Source: Demequina zhanjiangensis | GTDB taxonomy: Bacteria; Actinomycetota; Actinomycetes; Actinomycetales; Demequinaceae | Reading direction: 5' to 3' | NCBI RefSeq assembly: GCF_030418315.1 | Contig: NZ_JAUHPV010000006.1 | Span: 124,001 to 188,000 of the forward strand | DNA: 64,000 bases | In this document: one piece after another, positions 35,774 to 44,331 of the stretch | Position numbering within the stretch: position 1 is the first letter of the stretch | How the letters are laid out: each line of letters opens with the position of its first letter | The notes under the pieces: generated by a model | The model's database searches: none | Told to the model about the DNA's origin: nothing | Seen by the model: the letters and a program-made list of their open reading frames with translations, nothing else | Translations under genes and position numbers: made by a program

Positions 35774-36376
35774 CTACAGGACGCGCGCGGCGGCGGAGTG
35801 GTCCAGGGGCTGACCCACGGCGTCCAGCCACTCCTCGACGCGCTGCTCGAACAGGTCGGCGGCGTCGGCGTCGTAGTCCCGGAGCGAACGGTCCACGAAC
35901 ATGTGCCGCTGGCCGGGGTAGCGGAAGACTCGAGCGTGGGGCGCCCGGAACGTGAGGGCGCCGAGAGCCTGCTCGTCCACCCACTCGTCAGGATCCGCCA
36001 GGTGCACCTGCAGAGGGACCTGGTGCCGCCAGTCGCCGCCGAGCGCGAGCGGCGGTAGCGCGCCGCCCATCAGCAGGCAGCCGCGGATACGGGGGAGGTC
36101 CTGCGCGAGCAGCTGCGCCTGCGCGGCGCCCAACGAGAAGCCGATGACGATGCTCGCGTGACGATGCTCCCGTGCCGCACGGCGTGCCACGTCGGCGAGC
36201 GCGTCGTGCCCGATGTCCTGCGCGTGCTGGATCCCCTCGTCCAGCCGGTCGAATATGAGGCCCGCATACGCGTCGGGGGTGTGGACCACGTGTCCGTTCG
36301 CGCGCAACCGCTCCGCGAACGACGTCAGCCCTTCGGTGAGGCCGTGCGCGTGGTGGAAGAGCAGGATCTCCGCCAT
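35774..36376 (-). CDS. Dienelactone-hydrolase-family protein with Ser nucleophile
   Basis: A 200-residue alpha/beta-hydrolase resembling dienelactone hydrolases. The nucleophile elbow is GFSLG (Ser81) where classical members have Cys; D128 or D130 and H158 (GQRHMF) complete the triad. It should hydrolyse an ester or thioester in the cytoplasm; it has no signal peptide. Substrate unknown. It is convergent with the deacylase gene. Confidence 0.85.
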   Translation of the reverse strand: MAEILLFHHAHGLTEGLTSFAERLRANGHVVHTPDAYAGLIFDRLDEGIQHAQDIGHDALADVARRAAREHRHASIVIGFSLGAAQAQLLAQDLPRIRGCLLMGGALPPLALGGDWRHQVPLQVHLADPDEWVDEQALGALTFRAPHARVFRYPGQRHMFVDRSLRDYDADAADLFEQRVEEWLDAVGQPLDHSAAARVL

Positions 36377-36565
36377 AGCCTCAGTCTCACGCGAACGCCG
36401 TTCCCGCGCGACTCGAGAGTGGCGGGCCGCAACGGGCCGTCAGCGAGCGGTGAGAGGGGTGGGGTGGGAGAGCCGCCCGCACACGGGCGCCATTGACCGT
36501 GTGCGGACTGGTCCTCCTGTCACCCTTGCGGGTGCCCCCTTGAACGAGTACGACGTTAGTGGAGC

Positions 36566-36575
36566 GAAACGTTTC
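36566..36575. promoter_or_regulatory. LacI-like half-symmetric site GAAACGTTTC
   Basis: A perfect 10-bp palindrome about 190 nt upstream of the hydrolase gene, of the kind used by LacI/GalR regulators. A small hairpin CACCC-TTGC-GGGTG (36520-36533) lies nearby. No LacI gene is in the window. Confidence 0.25.
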
Positions 36576-36603
36576 ACGTCGCGTGCCGTAATGAGATCGT
36601 GAC

Positions 36604-37371
36604 CTACATTCCCGCAATTGCGAGCACGTCCGACGTGGGCTGGGACGAACCGCCCATGGGCTCGACCGTGACGGCGATGCTGGACACGTCGGCAAGGCTC
36701 GCGTGCATCATCGTCATCACCTCGCCGTCCTTGTCCGGCATGAACGTCGGGCCCGCCATCGTGGAGCCGTCGTCCATCAGCAGCCACAGCTGGTACTCCA
36801 TGCCATCCGACGGCATCGGGGTCTCCGCGCCCATCAGGGCGACGCTCTCCATCCGCTCCGAGACCACCACATGCGTGGCGCCCAGATCCAGATCCATCGA
36901 GTGGGCATCGGGCGCCGACGCGACCATCATCACGTCGCGCTCCATGGCCGACGTGTCGGCGGGCTCGGCGCCGGGCAGCAGCAGTGCGACGCCCACCGCA
37001 GCGACCGCCACGGTGGCGGCGGCGGCAGTCAGAGGCGCCCACACACGACGGCGCGGCCGCGCCGTCGCCGGAGCGTCTTGACCGGACTCGCGCGCGACCG
37101 CGGGCGCGTCGGTCTCCTCAGGCTCAGCAGGGGTCGGCGTGAGCTGCGGGGTACGCGAGATCTGCTCCATGACGCGCGCCTTCAGCACGGGCGGCGGGTC
37201 GATCGCCTCCGCATCGGCGAGCGTCGCCGTCACCTCGCGCAGCGAGGCGACCTCGGCGCGGCAGTCCTCGCACTCGCTCAGGTGATCCTCGAACGCCGCG
37301 CGCTCGATGTCCGACACCGCGTCCACGACGTAGGCGCCGAGCAGCGCGTGCACGCTCTGGTCGTCGCTCAT
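36604..37371 (-). CDS. rskA: Anti-sigma-K factor RskA
   Basis: A 255-residue anti-sigma factor. The cytoplasmic part carries the zinc motif H30-x3-C34-x2-C37 (FEDHLSECEDCRAE), one helix spans about residues 110-132, and the rest lies outside and matches the RskA C-terminal domain (MEYQLWLLMDDG, then GPTFMPDKDG, VTVEPMGGS). It holds SigK at the membrane until regulated proteolysis. Its ATG overlaps the sigK stop, so both are coupled. GGAGGT precedes the start. The extracellular domain is Met-rich. Confidence 0.9.
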   Translation of the reverse strand: MSDDQSVHALLGAYVVDAVSDIERAAFEDHLSECEDCRAEVASLREVTATLADAEAIDPPPVLKARVMEQISRTPQLTPTPAEPEETDAPAVARESGQDAPATARPRRRVWAPLTAAAATVAVAAVGVALLLPGAEPADTSAMERDVMMVASAPDAHSMDLDLGATHVVVSERMESVALMGAETPMPSDGMEYQLWLLMDDGSTMAGPTFMPDKDGEVMTMMHASLADVSSIAVTVEPMGGSSQPTSDVLAIAGM

Positions 37372-38027
37372 CGGTCCACCTCCCACAGATCACGAAGCCT
37401 GAGCAGTCCGTCTCGGATCCGCGCCTTGGCGGTTCCGAGCGGGATGTCGAGCGCCTCCGCCACCTCGCGGTGGGTGAAGCCTCGGTAGTAGGCGAGGTCG
37501 AGCGCCTCGCGCTGACGGTCGGTGAGGTGGGCGAGTCCGGCCCTGACGCGGGCGGACTCCCACTCGCGCTGCATCGAGTCGACGACCGACTCCTGCTCCT
37601 CCGGCAAGGACTCGGGGACCGCGCCGTGCGTCCGCAGCCGGGTGGCGTGGGCCTGTTCGGAACGGACGCGATCGACGGCGCGGCGATGCGCGATCGTGAG
37701 GATCCACGAGCGCGCCGAGCCCGCCTCGGGCCTGAAGCGCGCGGCTCTGTGCCACACGTCCACCAGGACCTCCTGAGCGACGTCCTCCGCCATCTCGCGA
37801 TCGCGCACGATGCGGACCGCCAGGCCGAGCACAGATCCGGCGACCGCGGAGTAGAGGGCGTCGTACGCGTCCTCATCGCCCAGGCCCACGCGGGTCAGCA
37901 GCGAGTCGAGCGCGTCCCTCTCGCGTCGGCCGCGAGCGGGAGAGCCGTCACCGGGCGCGGCCGCGGCGGCGCGGGCGTCGGGGTCGTCCCCGTCGCCTCG
38001 CACCGCACGCAGATGCCGTTCGCCCAT
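37368..38027 (-). CDS. sigK: ECF sigma factor SigK
   Basis: A 219-residue ECF sigma factor of the SigK group. Region 2 is visible as DAYDALYSAVAGSVLGLAVR to ARSWILTIAHRRAVDRVR, region 4 as LTDRQREALDLAYYRGFTHREVAEALDIPLGTAK in two parts. It starts at the ATG at 38027, preceded by GGGAG at 6 nt; the frame is open upstream but Arg/Gly-rich. Coupled to rskA. In mycobacteria SigK controls the MPT70/MPT83 surface proteins and dipZ, which matches the neighbours here. Confidence 0.9.
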   Translation of the reverse strand: MGERHLRAVRGDGDDPDARAAAAAPGDGSPARGRRERDALDSLLTRVGLGDEDAYDALYSAVAGSVLGLAVRIVRDREMAEDVAQEVLVDVWHRAARFRPEAGSARSWILTIAHRRAVDRVRSEQAHATRLRTHGAVPESLPEEQESVVDSMQREWESARVRAGLAHLTDRQREALDLAYYRGFTHREVAEALDIPLGTAKARIRDGLLRLRDLWEVDR

Positions 38028-38053
38028 CGCTGCTCCCTCAGCCTCCGCTCCGG

Positions 38054-38329
38054 TCAGGAGTCGGAGTCCTCCTCCATCATCGCGTCCTCGGAGGGATCGG
38101 CGCTCATGCTGTCGTCGTGCATCTCGTCCTCCTCCATCGCGTCGTCCTCCATGGAGTCCTCCTCCATCGAGTCCTCCTCCATCATCTCGTCGTCCTCCAT
38201 CATCATGTCCTCGCTGGTGGACGGCGACATGGAGTCCTCGGGCTCGGCCGGGTCCCCGCAGCCGGCGAGCATGCCTGCCGCGAGGAGCGCGACTGCGGGT
38301 CCGGCGATCATCCTGGGTGCGAGCTTCAT
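38054..38329 (-). CDS. Met/Asp/Glu-rich lipoprotein in the sigK operon
   Basis: A 91-residue lipoprotein with lipobox MLAGC (Cys24) whose mature part is almost entirely Met, Asp, Glu and Ser, in repeats of the type DSMEEDSMEDDAMEEDE. Such composition could bind copper through Met or calcium through acids, or act as a sacrificial methionine oxidant. It takes the place that MPT70/MPT83 fasciclin proteins hold next to sigK in mycobacteria but is unrelated. A SigK-type promoter lies just upstream, and sigK follows after 26 nt. GGGAGGG precedes the start. Confidence 0.8.
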   Translation of the reverse strand: MKLAPRMIAGPAVALLAAGMLAGCGDPAEPEDSMSPSTSEDMMMEDDEMMEEDSMEEDSMEDDAMEEDEMHDDSMSADPSEDAMMEEDSDS

Positions 38330-38376
38330 GGTTCCCTCCCTGTGCTCGTGAGAGCGACGGTCGCCGCTCGTGAGGT

Positions 38377-38403
38377 GTTCGGGGCGGCGTGACGGGCGGA
38401 TGG
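38377..38403 (-). promoter_or_regulatory. SigK-type promoter (CCATCC-N15-CCGAAC)
   Basis: On the minus strand CCATCC (38403-38398) and CCGAAC (38382-38377) are 15 nt apart. This is very close to the CCATCC / CCGAAT pair described for mycobacterial SigK. The predicted start is about 40 nt before the lipoprotein ATG, so the lipoprotein-sigK-rskA unit is probably autoregulated. Confidence 0.6.
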
Positions 38404-38425
38404 GTGCCGGGTACCCGCCGGGCGA

Positions 38426-40108
38426 TCATCCGAAGGTGAAGGCGTACGCCTCGAGGCCCTCGGAGAACTCGAGCATCACGATCGCCTCCGCGGGCTCACC
38501 CGAGACGAGCGTGTACAGGTCCGACGTGCCGTCGACCTCCACCTCTGTCGTCTCGTCGGAGCCGAGCACCGTCACCTTCACGGTGCCGGTGCCCGCGAGC
38601 ACCAGGTGGACGTCGGCCGCGTAGTAGTGCAGGAACAGGCGTGCGTCGGGCCCCGCCTTGGCGTACTCGTCCTCGATCGTCCAACGGCCGTTGAAGGAGA
38701 AGTGGTCGATGTCCGGCGTCGCGGTGCCCGCGAAGGACTTCTCCTCGCCCACGGTGTACTCGCCGTTGTTGGCGTATGCGATCCGCTTGTCTCCCAGGTA
38801 CGACTCCTGGGTGCGGCCCGAGGTGTGGTTGCCCGCGTCGGCGTCCACGAAGTCGCCGTCGGGCATGCCGAGCAGCTCCTGGATGAGCGCCTCGGTCTCC
38901 GCGTAGCGGCCCTCGCCGTAGTGGACCTGGCGCACCACGCCCTCCTGGTCGATCAGGTAGTGCGCGGGCCAGAACCGCTGGTCCCACAGCCGCCACGTCT
39001 CGAAGTCGTTGTCGATCGCGACGGGATAGTCGATGCCGTAGCGCTCCGTCGCGTCCTGCACGTTGCCCACGACCTTCTCGAACGCGAACTCGGGGGAGTG
39101 GACGCCGACGATCTCGAAGCCGAGGTCCTTGTACTTCTCGTACCACTCGGTCAGGTACGGGAAGGTGCGCTGGCAGTTGATGCACGAGTAGGTCCAGAAG
39201 TCGACGAGCACCACCTTGCCGTCCAGGTCAGGCGCCTGCGCGTCGGCCGTGTTGAGCCAGGTCTCGATGCCCTCGTAGCCGCGCTCGGGGCCGCAGTTGA
39301 GGAGCTCCTCGCCGCCCGTCTCCTCGCACGCGTCGAACGTCATCGCATCGCCCGACGCGGCCACCGCCTCCTCGCGCCCGGACAGGTCGTCGAGCTCGTC
39401 CCGCACGGCATCGTCGTTCTCGATCCGCTCCTGGATGGTCGCGAGGAACCCGGGGACGGCTCGCTGCAGCGGCTCCGCGATGTTGGTCGCGATGACGAGC
39501 GCGGTCAGCATCAGCACCACGCCGGAGGCGATGCGGATGCCCTTGAGGCGTGTGCGCACCGCCTTCACGCGCGAGCCGATGGCCTGACCTGCGAGCCCGA
39601 AGGCGAGCAGCGGGATCGCGATCCCGGCGGAGAAGGCGAGGGTCAGCGTCACCAGGCCCCAGCTCACACCGTTGGTCGCGGCGAGCACGGTGATCGCCGC
39701 GAGGATCGGGCCCGCGCAGGGCACGAACACGAGGCCCAGGGCGAGCCCCATCACGTAGCCGTTGCCGTCGCGGCTGAGCTGAGGGATCCGCGTGTTCTGG
39801 AAGGGGCGCTCGAGCACGTGACCGACCGCCGGGACCGCGAGCCCCAGGCCGACGATCGCGAGGACCACGATCCCGATCCAGCGCAGCAGGTCGTCGGGGA
39901 GGCCCAGGCTGGACAGCAGGATCCCGCCGATCAGCGTGAACACGGCGAAGCTCGTGACGAGGCCCGCGACCACGACGATCGGCCGACGCCGCGACGCCGC
40001 ACCGTCCTGGATCGCACTCGTGAGGATCGCCGGCAGGACGGGCAGCACGCAGGGACTGATGGCCGTGATGACGCCGGACACGAGTCCGACGATGAGGAGA
40101 GTGATCAT
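38426..40108 (-). CDS. dipZ: DipZ: CcdA-like membrane domain fused to thioredoxin
   Basis: A 560-residue protein. Residues 1-215 are a CcdA/DsbD-type channel with redox Cys in AISPCVLPVLPA and FVPCAGPILAA; residues about 255-400 are a thioredoxin-like domain with YSCINCQRTFPY; the last 150 residues are beta-rich and resemble the carbohydrate-binding-like end of mycobacterial DipZ. It carries reducing power from the cytoplasm to extracellular thiols or, as thought for DipZ, to oxidised methionine or cytochromes. The start overlaps the stop of the DUF1353 gene (ATGA). It neighbours sigK-rskA as in mycobacteria. Confidence 0.92.
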   Translation of the reverse strand: MITLLIVGLVSGVITAISPCVLPVLPAILTSAIQDGAASRRRPIVVVAGLVTSFAVFTLIGGILLSSLGLPDDLLRWIGIVVLAIVGLGLAVPAVGHVLERPFQNTRIPQLSRDGNGYVMGLALGLVFVPCAGPILAAITVLAATNGVSWGLVTLTLAFSAGIAIPLLAFGLAGQAIGSRVKAVRTRLKGIRIASGVVLMLTALVIATNIAEPLQRAVPGFLATIQERIENDDAVRDELDDLSGREEAVAASGDAMTFDACEETGGEELLNCGPERGYEGIETWLNTADAQAPDLDGKVVLVDFWTYSCINCQRTFPYLTEWYEKYKDLGFEIVGVHSPEFAFEKVVGNVQDATERYGIDYPVAIDNDFETWRLWDQRFWPAHYLIDQEGVVRQVHYGEGRYAETEALIQELLGMPDGDFVDADAGNHTSGRTQESYLGDKRIAYANNGEYTVGEEKSFAGTATPDIDHFSFNGRWTIEDEYAKAGPDARLFLHYYAADVHLVLAGTGTVKVTVLGSDETTEVEVDGTSDLYTLVSGEPAEAIVMLEFSEGLEAYAFTFG

Positions 40109-40884
40109 GTCTGGTGTTCGGAGGCACCTTCGCGAGGGACGGGAGGCTCCGGGTGAGGGGAGCGCAACGGGACGGGAGTGAAGGAGATCGGGCGCACCTT
40201 CGGGCGGGCGATCGTGGCGCGCGGTCCGCTCGCCTGGGAGATCGCCCATTCGACCAACGACACGACGGCGGTCCCGATTCCGAGCGCGAGCAGGATCATC
40301 CCGGGGTACTGCGCCGTCCACACCGCGGACCTGTCCCGCCCCCACAGCGCTCCGACGAGGAAGGGCGCCCCGAGCAGGGCCCCGCCCCACCACGACGGCA
40401 TCAGCAGCGCTCCCGCGATGATCGATGCCCAGGACAGCAGCAGGGTCGCCACCATCGCCATCACCTGCGCGTGGTGGCCGTGCACGAGCCAGCGGCCCAT
40501 GACCGCTCCCATCCACAGCAGCGAGGCCCTGAAGCGAGGTACGCCCTCCTCGACGAGCGACGTGCGGAAGCGTCGGTCCACCTGCTGCCGGTGCATGCGC
40601 CAGCCCGTGCAGCGCAGCGCCGAGCCCTCGAGGTCCTCAGGGATCTCGCGGCTCAGATGGTCGTGGATGATCGCGGGCCTGGTCTGAAGCCCGAACGGGC
40701 TGAGGATCGCCCACGCCACGCGCGGCACGGAGGCGAGGTCGGTGCGCATGCCCGCAGGCGCGATCCAGGTGTCACCCGGCGTGCCGTCGGGCCCGTCCGG
40801 GTCCCTGTAGACGACGTCGGAGAGCAGGGTCCATTCGCATTCGCCCGACTGCTCGAGTCGCGCGCTTCCGCTGAGGAACGGCAT
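40105..40884 (-). CDS. DUF1353 protein with membrane helices, coupled to dipZ
   Basis: A 259-residue protein. Residues about 17-105 are a DUF1353 domain: TWIAPAGMRTDLASVPRVAW and AIIHDHLSRE are its conserved core, usually found in short phage-linked proteins and suspected to be a hydrolase or binding fold. Here it is joined to about four membrane helices and a Pro-rich tail. The ATG at 40884 follows GGGGG; a GTG one codon up is possible. ATGA overlap ties it to dipZ. The combination is not one I know. Confidence 0.75.
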   Translation of the reverse strand: MPFLSGSARLEQSGECEWTLLSDVVYRDPDGPDGTPGDTWIAPAGMRTDLASVPRVAWAILSPFGLQTRPAIIHDHLSREIPEDLEGSALRCTGWRMHRQQVDRRFRTSLVEEGVPRFRASLLWMGAVMGRWLVHGHHAQVMAMVATLLLSWASIIAGALLMPSWWGGALLGAPFLVGALWGRDRSAVWTAQYPGMILLALGIGTAVVSLVEWAISQASGPRATIARPKVRPISFTPVPLRSPHPEPPVPREGASEHQT

Positions 40885-41109
40885 CACTACCCCCTCGATA
40901 GTGGTCGCTGCGCTGCGATGGGCCCGTATCCGGTGCCGACGCTCCGTTTGTGACGAGGCTACGCGCTCTCGCGGGCGCCTGTCACGGGTCGCGCAGAGCT
41001 AAGTGCCTGGTGTGGAGCGCACCGGTGCGGCCCCGACTGCAGGGAGGGATGCGGTGAAGTGGCGCGCCGACGGATGACAGAGGCACGTGTGCGTGGAAGA
41101 GTCGAGGGC

Positions 41110-41937
41110 ATGACCATCGGCTTCGTGCTCGGCGGCGGCGGCGTGCGCGGCGCCGTCGAGATCGGCATGCTCCAGGCGCTGTTCGAGGCCCAGGTGAAGC
41201 CCGACCTCATCGTCGGCACGTCGATCGGAGCGATCAACGGCGCGGCCGTCGCCGCCGACCCGACCGACGCCGTCGTCGAGCGTCTCGCTGAGGCATGGGG
41301 GTCGCCGGCGGCATCCGCGGTGTACGGCGACTCGTGGATGCGCCAGCTGCAGCGGCTCGCCACCTCGAGGATCCACCTCAACGACCCTGAACCGCTTCGC
41401 GAGCTGATCGCCGCGACGGTCGGGCACGGCGCGACCTTCGAGGACATGAAGGTTCCCCTCGCGGTGTGCGCCGCGAGCATCGAACGCGCGGCGGAGCAAT
41501 GGTTCGACTCGGGCCCCCTGGTCGACGCCGTGCTCGCCTCCGCCTCGGTTCCCGCGGCGCTGCCACCCACGCTGATCGACGGCGAGCACTACGTGGACGG
41601 CGGCCTCGTCAACTCCATCCCGCTCGGCGAGGCCATCGCACGAGGCGCCACCGAGATCTACGTGCTGCAGGTGGGCCGCATCGAGGAGCCGCTGACCGCG
41701 CCCCGCAAGCCCTCCGACGTCGCACGCGTGTCCTTCGAGATCGCCCGACGGCATCGCTTCGCGCGAGAGCGGGCACAGGTGCCGGATGGCGTGATCGTCC
41801 ACGTCCTGCCGTATGGCGGCCCGCACGCGCTCGACTCCAAGCCCGGCTCGTATCGCCGCATGGATGCCACCCATGCGCGCATCGCCGCCGCCTACGAGGC
41901 GTCGGCCGCCTACCTCGCGTTGAGAGGAGACGCATGA
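41110..41937 (+). CDS. Patatin-like phospholipase
   Basis: A 275-residue cytoplasmic lipid hydrolase of the patatin/RssA family. GGGGVRG (residues 8-14) forms the oxyanion hole, GTSIG holds the nucleophile S38, and D163 in VDGG completes the Ser-Asp dyad. The ATG at 41110 is used because the domain starts there and GAGGG lies just before it; 17 codons upstream are also open. The stop overlaps the start of the acyltransferase fusion, so release and re-addition of fatty acids may be linked. Confidence 0.88.
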   Translation: MTIGFVLGGGGVRGAVEIGMLQALFEAQVKPDLIVGTSIGAINGAAVAADPTDAVVERLAEAWGSPAASAVYGDSWMRQLQRLATSRIHLNDPEPLRELIAATVGHGATFEDMKVPLAVCAASIERAAEQWFDSGPLVDAVLASASVPAALPPTLIDGEHYVDGGLVNSIPLGEAIARGATEIYVLQVGRIEEPLTAPRKPSDVARVSFEIARRHRFARERAQVPDGVIVHVLPYGGPHALDSKPGSYRRMDATHARIAAAYEASAAYLALRGDA

Positions 41938-43484
41938 GCAAGCTGCGCGGTCTGCGCCTGCCCCCGATCTGGGTTCGACGAGCGGTCATCGCGCCGCTCG
42001 TCGTGTTCGTCGCGCTCGCGGTGATGCCCGTCAGCCTGCTCCTCCTCGCCGCCGTGGCGGGAATCGTCAGCTGGGCGCTGCCGGGGCGTCTGCGAGTCAC
42101 CCGCATCTTCGCGATGGCGGTCTTCTACCTGATGTGGGACGCGTTCGCGCTCATCTGCCTGTTCCTGCTGTGGGTCGGTTCCGGCTTCGGGCTGTTCCTC
42201 AAGCGTCCTGGCTTCCAGGCGGCGCACTACACGTTGACGAGCCGCCTGCTCGCTCTCCTCTTCTGGCAGGTGCGGTGGACGCTGCGGCTCGACATCGTGC
42301 ACGAGGATGCGGACCTCGACGAGGTGGCCAAGGGGCTTCCCGCGATCGTCGTGAGCCGGCATGCGGGCCCGGGTGACTCGTTCGTCATCGTGGAGGCGCT
42401 GCTGAACCGTTACTCGCGGGACCCCATGATCGTGCTCAAGGACACCATGCAGTGGGACCCGGCGATCGACGTCCTGCTGCATCGGATCCCGTCGCGTTTC
42501 GTGACGCCGCGCAGGTATCGCCGTTCGGATGCGCCCGGCGGTTCGGAGGCGGTCGGGCAGCTGGCCGCAGGCATGGACGACGACGACGCCGTGCTGATCT
42601 TCCCGGAGGGGGCCAACGCGACGCCCAAGCGCAGGGCGGCACGCATCGCATCGCTGCGCGCGGCGGGTCACGACGCGCTGGCGGACCGGGCTGAGGCGAT
42701 GCCTCACGTGATGCCTCCTCACGTCGGGGGAGTGATGGCGGCGATGGAGGCATGCCCGCGCGCAGCCGTCATCGTCGTCGCGCACACGGGACTCGAGCGG
42801 CTCTCGACGATCAGGGACGTGTGGCGAGAGCTCCCTGTGGACAAGAGGATCACCATGAAGGGCTGGACTGCGATGCCCGAGGAGATCCCCCAGGATGCGG
42901 AGGAGCGCACCACATGGCTCTTCGACTGGTGGGCGCGCGTGGATGCGTGGATCGACGGCAAGGAGGTCGCCGTGTCGGCGGCCGCGAGCGAGGGCAGGCT
43001 GACGCCCGGACGGATGAGGCTCCTGGACAGGCAGGCGCGCATCGACTGGGCGCTCGTGGGCGTGCAGGCGCTGCTCTTCCTCGGGGTGGGCTTCTGGCCG
43101 CCCCAGTGGAGCCCCGATGTGCCGGGCGCGCCGCTGTGGGGGCTGGCGGTGGTGCTTGTGGGCGCCGTGGGGCTGGCCGTGTCGGGGTTCCATCTGGGCA
43201 GGGCGCTCACGCCCTTGCCGACGCCGAACGGCACCGGTCTGGTGGCGAAGGGCCTGTACCGGTGGGCGAGGCACCCGTTGTACACCGCGGTCGTGATGAT
43301 CTGCGCGGGTGTCGCGGTGGCGCGCGGCGAGGTGGTCGTGTGGGGCTTCGTGGTGCTCCTGGCGCTCTTCTTCGAGTTCAAGACGAGGCTCGAGGAGTCA
43401 TATCTGCTTCGCACGTACGACGGGTATGCGGACTACGCCGCTCGCACGGGCAAGTTCCTTCCGTGGCTCGGCAGGCGTCGCTGA
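41934..43484 (+). CDS. Fusion of PlsC-type acyltransferase and ICMT-like methyltransferase
   Basis: A 516-residue membrane protein with two domains. Residues about 115-345 are a PlsC-type acyltransferase with H143-x4-D148 (SRHAGPGDS) and FPEG (223-226), preceded by two or three N-terminal helices. Residues about 372-510 are an isoprenylcysteine-methyltransferase/PEMT-type domain with helices and the motif YRWARHPLY...FEFKTRLEESYLLRTY. The first should acylate lysophospholipid, the second methylate a lipid or membrane-bound group. GAGAGGAG precedes the ATG, which overlaps the patatin stop. Confidence 0.88.
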   Translation: MSKLRGLRLPPIWVRRAVIAPLVVFVALAVMPVSLLLLAAVAGIVSWALPGRLRVTRIFAMAVFYLMWDAFALICLFLLWVGSGFGLFLKRPGFQAAHYTLTSRLLALLFWQVRWTLRLDIVHEDADLDEVAKGLPAIVVSRHAGPGDSFVIVEALLNRYSRDPMIVLKDTMQWDPAIDVLLHRIPSRFVTPRRYRRSDAPGGSEAVGQLAAGMDDDDAVLIFPEGANATPKRRAARIASLRAAGHDALADRAEAMPHVMPPHVGGVMAAMEACPRAAVIVVAHTGLERLSTIRDVWRELPVDKRITMKGWTAMPEEIPQDAEERTTWLFDWWARVDAWIDGKEVAVSAAASEGRLTPGRMRLLDRQARIDWALVGVQALLFLGVGFWPPQWSPDVPGAPLWGLAVVLVGAVGLAVSGFHLGRALTPLPTPNGTGLVAKGLYRWARHPLYTAVVMICAGVAVARGEVVVWGFVVLLALFFEFKTRLEESYLLRTYDGYADYAARTGKFLPWLGRRR

Positions 43485-43689
43485 CCGAGCCTGGAATCCA
43501 CAGTTCCCGAAAATGGGAATGGTGAACCGGTTCGACGTTTCATTCGCGAGAACGTAAACAAACGGGCGTGAGGATTCTGCGGAGTGAGAATCGTCTCAGG
43601 CGTATTCGGGTGAAAACGGTGCAGAACAGGCGTCATTGGGTGTCTTGAGTGATGGTCTTCGCTCTTCTTAGACAGTAGAATGATTCGCC
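43485..43689 (+). promoter_or_regulatory. Promoter region of the HTH gene with palindromes
   Basis: TAGAAT (43676-43681) ends 8 nt before the ATG at 43690, suggesting a nearly leaderless mRNA. Upstream lie TTCCC-GAAAAT-GGGAA (43504-43519) and the 10-bp palindrome GAACCGGTTC (43524-43533); either could be an operator, or the first a weak terminator of the fusion gene. Confidence 0.4.
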
Positions 43690-44286
43690 ATGGACCCTCG
43701 TCGCTCCCGCCTCCTGCTGCACCCCGTGCGCATCCGCGTCTCCTTGGTGCTCTCCCAGTCCGAGATGAACGTCAAGCAGCTCGCGAAGGTGCTCGACGAC
43801 GTCCCCCAGGCCTCCCTCTACCGGGCGGTCTCGGAGCTGCTCGAGGGCGGCATCATCGAGGTCACTCGCGAGGAGCGCCGCGGCGGCGCGATCGAGCGCT
43901 ACTTCCGGGCGATCGAGGAGGAGTCCCTCATCTCCCGTCAGGACATCGGCTCGCTCTCGCCCGCCGAGTTCGTCGCAGGCATCGAGGGCCTCAACCGCAT
44001 GCTCGCGGCCGACGCCTCGCGCTACATCGCGGACGAGCAGTCCAGCTGGGTCGACGACTTCACGATCGTCGACCGCATGGTCGCCCACCTCGACGCGCAG
44101 GAGGCCCAGGAGATCGAGGAGCAGCTCCGCGCCGTCCTCGCGCGTCTGGCCGCCGCCTCAGAGCCGCGGCCCGGCACCACCCCGCACGTGCTGAACCTCA
44201 CCGTGTTCCCCTATCGGGGCAGCGAGCACGAGGAGGACACCGCGGCGAGCGAGGGCGAGCTCGAGTCCGCCTCCGTCGGCGCGTAG
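43690..44286 (+). CDS. ArsR-type winged-helix transcriptional regulator
   Basis: A 198-residue regulator. Residues about 8-75 form a winged helix (LLLHPVRIRVSLVLSQSEMN, KQLAKVLDDVPQASLYRAVSEL, then a wing EERRGGAIERYF), as in ArsR/PadR-like proteins of the YdfF type. The remaining two thirds are helical and acidic without metal-binding Cys, so the signal is unlikely to be a heavy metal. Its targets are unknown; the palindromes upstream could reflect autoregulation. Confidence 0.8.
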   Translation: MDPRRSRLLLHPVRIRVSLVLSQSEMNVKQLAKVLDDVPQASLYRAVSELLEGGIIEVTREERRGGAIERYFRAIEEESLISRQDIGSLSPAEFVAGIEGLNRMLAADASRYIADEQSSWVDDFTIVDRMVAHLDAQEAQEIEEQLRAVLARLAAASEPRPGTTPHVLNLTVFPYRGSEHEEDTAASEGELESASVGA

Positions 44287-44299
44287 CCGTTCACCTTCC

Positions 44300-44325
44300 G
44301 TGCCGCTCGCGGCCAGCGGCGGCAC
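44300..44325. terminator. Hairpin between convergent genes
   Basis: GTGCCGCT pairs with AGCGGC-GGCAC (one bulge), in the 45-nt gap between the regulator and the VOC gene. Confidence 0.45.
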
Positions 44326-44331
44326 CGTGGG

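Noticed and set aside
43504..43519. Intrinsic terminator after the acyltransferase fusion
   Set aside because: The stem is only 5 bp and no T tract follows; kept as a possible operator within the promoter region.
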